This document shows positions 13,852-14,746 of a stretch of DNA of 14,746 nucleotides, in pieces; positions within the stretch are counted from its first letter, which is position 1; each line of letters opens with the position of its first letter. Made by a program: the position numbers and the translations under genes. The DNA is taken from assembly GCA_021808035.1 (NCBI GenBank), contig JAKBCG010000024.1, positions 1 to 14,746 of the forward strand. Reading direction: 5' to 3'. A model generated the notes under the pieces. That model was not told the DNA's origin. It was given only the letters and a program-made list of their open reading frames with translations, and did no database searches. The stretch is from Pseudomonadota bacterium. GTDB lineage: Bacteria > Pseudomonadota > Gammaproteobacteria > Steroidobacterales > Steroidobacteraceae.

Positions 13852-14746
13852 TTGGCGCACCGTCCGAAGTTGCACCGGCGCACCGCAGCGGCCGCCGCGA
13901 CCGCCGACCGAGGCCTGCACCTCGGCCCGACCCCTCCCTACGAGCCGTTCGACGCGACGACGGTCGATCGCTTGATCGACGCCGCCGTCGACTTGTTGCG
14001 CGACTCCGGCTGCCTGTTCGAGCCGGACACCGAGGCGAGCCGGATCCTGCGGTCGGCGGGCTGCGACGTGAGCGCCGACGGCATCGTGCGTTTCGATCCC
14101 GGTCTCGTGCGGACCGCGCTCGGCACGGTGAGCCGGCGCGCGCGTCTGTGGAACCGCGACGCCGACGCCTGGCTCGATCTCGACGCCGCGCACACCTGGT
14201 TCATCCCCGGGATGACCTGCATCAAGGTGTACGACGCGGCCGACGCAACGCCACGGGACAGCACCGCGGACGACCTGGCGACCGCGACCCGGCTCGCGGA
14301 TGCGTTGCCGAACATCGACGCGGTCTGCGTCGCGTGCAAGGACGTCCCGCGTTCGGACGCCGATGGCGAGATCAACGAATTCGCGGTGATGATCCAGAAC
14401 ACCGCCAAGCCGCTTGAGTACCTGTGCGAGCACGCCGCGTCGCTCGCCGTGGCGATCGACCTCGCGGCGGCGGTGCGCGGCTCGCGCGAAGCGCTCGCCG
14501 AGCGGCCGTATTTCCTGCAGATCGTCACGCCGCTGCCGCTCGGCTACTGGCGGACCCACAGCGATCAGATCATCCTCGCGGCACGGTCCGGCGTGCCCGT
14601 GAGCGTCGGCACCTTGCCGATCGGCGGCGCCTCGACGCCGATCACCGTGTCCGGAGCGATCGTGAACAGCCTGGCGACCGATTTCGCCGGCATGGTCCTC
14701 GGACAGCTCGTGCGCCGGGGTGCGTTCGTGATTGGCAGCTCCGACG
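13852..14746 (+). CDS. MttB-family (trimethylamine methyltransferase-like) protein, 3' end outside window
   Basis: Partial gene, 298 codons open to the right edge. The start is TTG 13852, chosen because GAGGAA (13839-13844) stands 7 bases upstream and no in-frame ATG exists nearby. MttB-family features include the N-terminal helix TVDRLIDAAVDLLRDSGCLF (about 37-56), TWFIPGMTCIKVYD, ADALPNIDAVCVACKDVP, then the barrel elements LQIVTPLPLG, GVPVSVGTLPIGGASTPITV and IVNSLATDFAGMVLGQLVRR. The family is typically about 480-520 residues, so roughly 60% is visible. True trimethylamine methyltransferases use pyrrolysine at an amber codon around residue 330, beyond this window; most bacterial relatives lack it and demethylate quaternary amines such as glycine betaine using a corrinoid protein. 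No corrinoid-protein gene is visible. The subfamily is therefore unresolved. It shares a divergent promoter region with the dehydrogenase-like gene. Confidence 0.88.
   Translation, partial: MAHRPKLHRRTAAAAATADRGLHLGPTPPYEPFDATTVDRLIDAAVDLLRDSGCLFEPDTEASRILRSAGCDVSADGIVRFDPGLVRTALGTVSRRARLWNRDADAWLDLDAAHTWFIPGMTCIKVYDAADATPRDSTADDLATATRLADALPNIDAVCVACKDVPRSDADGEINEFAVMIQNTAKPLEYLCEHAASLAVAIDLAAAVRGSREALAERPYFLQIVTPLPLGYWRTHSDQIILAARSGVPVSVGTLPIGGASTPITVSGAIVNSLATDFAGMVLGQLVRRGAFVIGSSD

Noticed and set aside
13818..14417. Plus-strand frame starting MFSYNLPEE
   Set aside because: It is frame-shifted relative to the MttB-family coding frame and becomes an Arg-rich string after the first residues. 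The start falls inside the operator region.

Overview
The window is GC-rich (roughly two thirds G+C by eye) and densely coding, with no stretch over 300 bases lacking a gene. The tamA/tamB pair, a LapA-type membrane protein, RDD proteins and an RpoE-like ECF sigma factor point to a proteobacterium, most likely a gammaproteobacterium related to the Xanthomonadales, Nevskiales or Steroidobacter groups; the sequence alone does not fix the taxon. I see no rRNA, tRNA, CRISPR array, insertion sequence or phage gene.

Left region (1-2514, minus strand): a three-gene unit reading leftwards. An ECF sigma factor (2514-1933) overlaps by 4 bases a small membrane protein that is probably its anti-sigma factor (1936-1469). 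After 23 bases comes a large membrane protein (1445 to the left edge) that joins a signal peptide, five bactofilin-like beta-helix rungs, several membrane helices and the start of an RDD domain. A candidate ECF-type promoter inside an inverted repeat lies just upstream of the sigma gene, suggesting autoregulation.

Middle region: a divergent YciC-like multi-helix membrane protein (2638-3441, plus) runs tail-to-tail into, and overlaps by 67 bases, a stand-alone RDD protein (3920-3375, minus). The RDD gene is the last in a long minus-strand series: sugar C-methyltransferase (11606-10338), tamA (10317-8458), tamB (8458-4463), lapA-like (4366-3917) and RDD (3920-3375). tamA and tamB encode the TAM complex, which places proteins (and probably phospholipids) in the outer membrane. 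The NDP-sugar C-methyltransferase 20 bases upstream of tamA is an unusual companion.

Right region (11700-14746): a large iron-sulfur flavoprotein very similar in layout and motifs to trimethylamine dehydrogenase (13721-11700, minus) is divergent from an MttB-family methyltransferase (13852 to the right edge, plus). The 130 bases between them hold a striking AT-rich block (13794-13834, about 12% GC) made of a perfect 20-base palindrome and an imperfect second copy. Each arm of the palindrome carries a TATAAT box pointing outwards. This looks like a co-regulated N-methylated-amine catabolic locus under an unidentified regulator, and is the most interesting part of the window. Two real genes at the window edges (1-1445 minus; 13852-14746 plus) run off the ends and are easily missed behind long open frames on the opposite or shifted frames.
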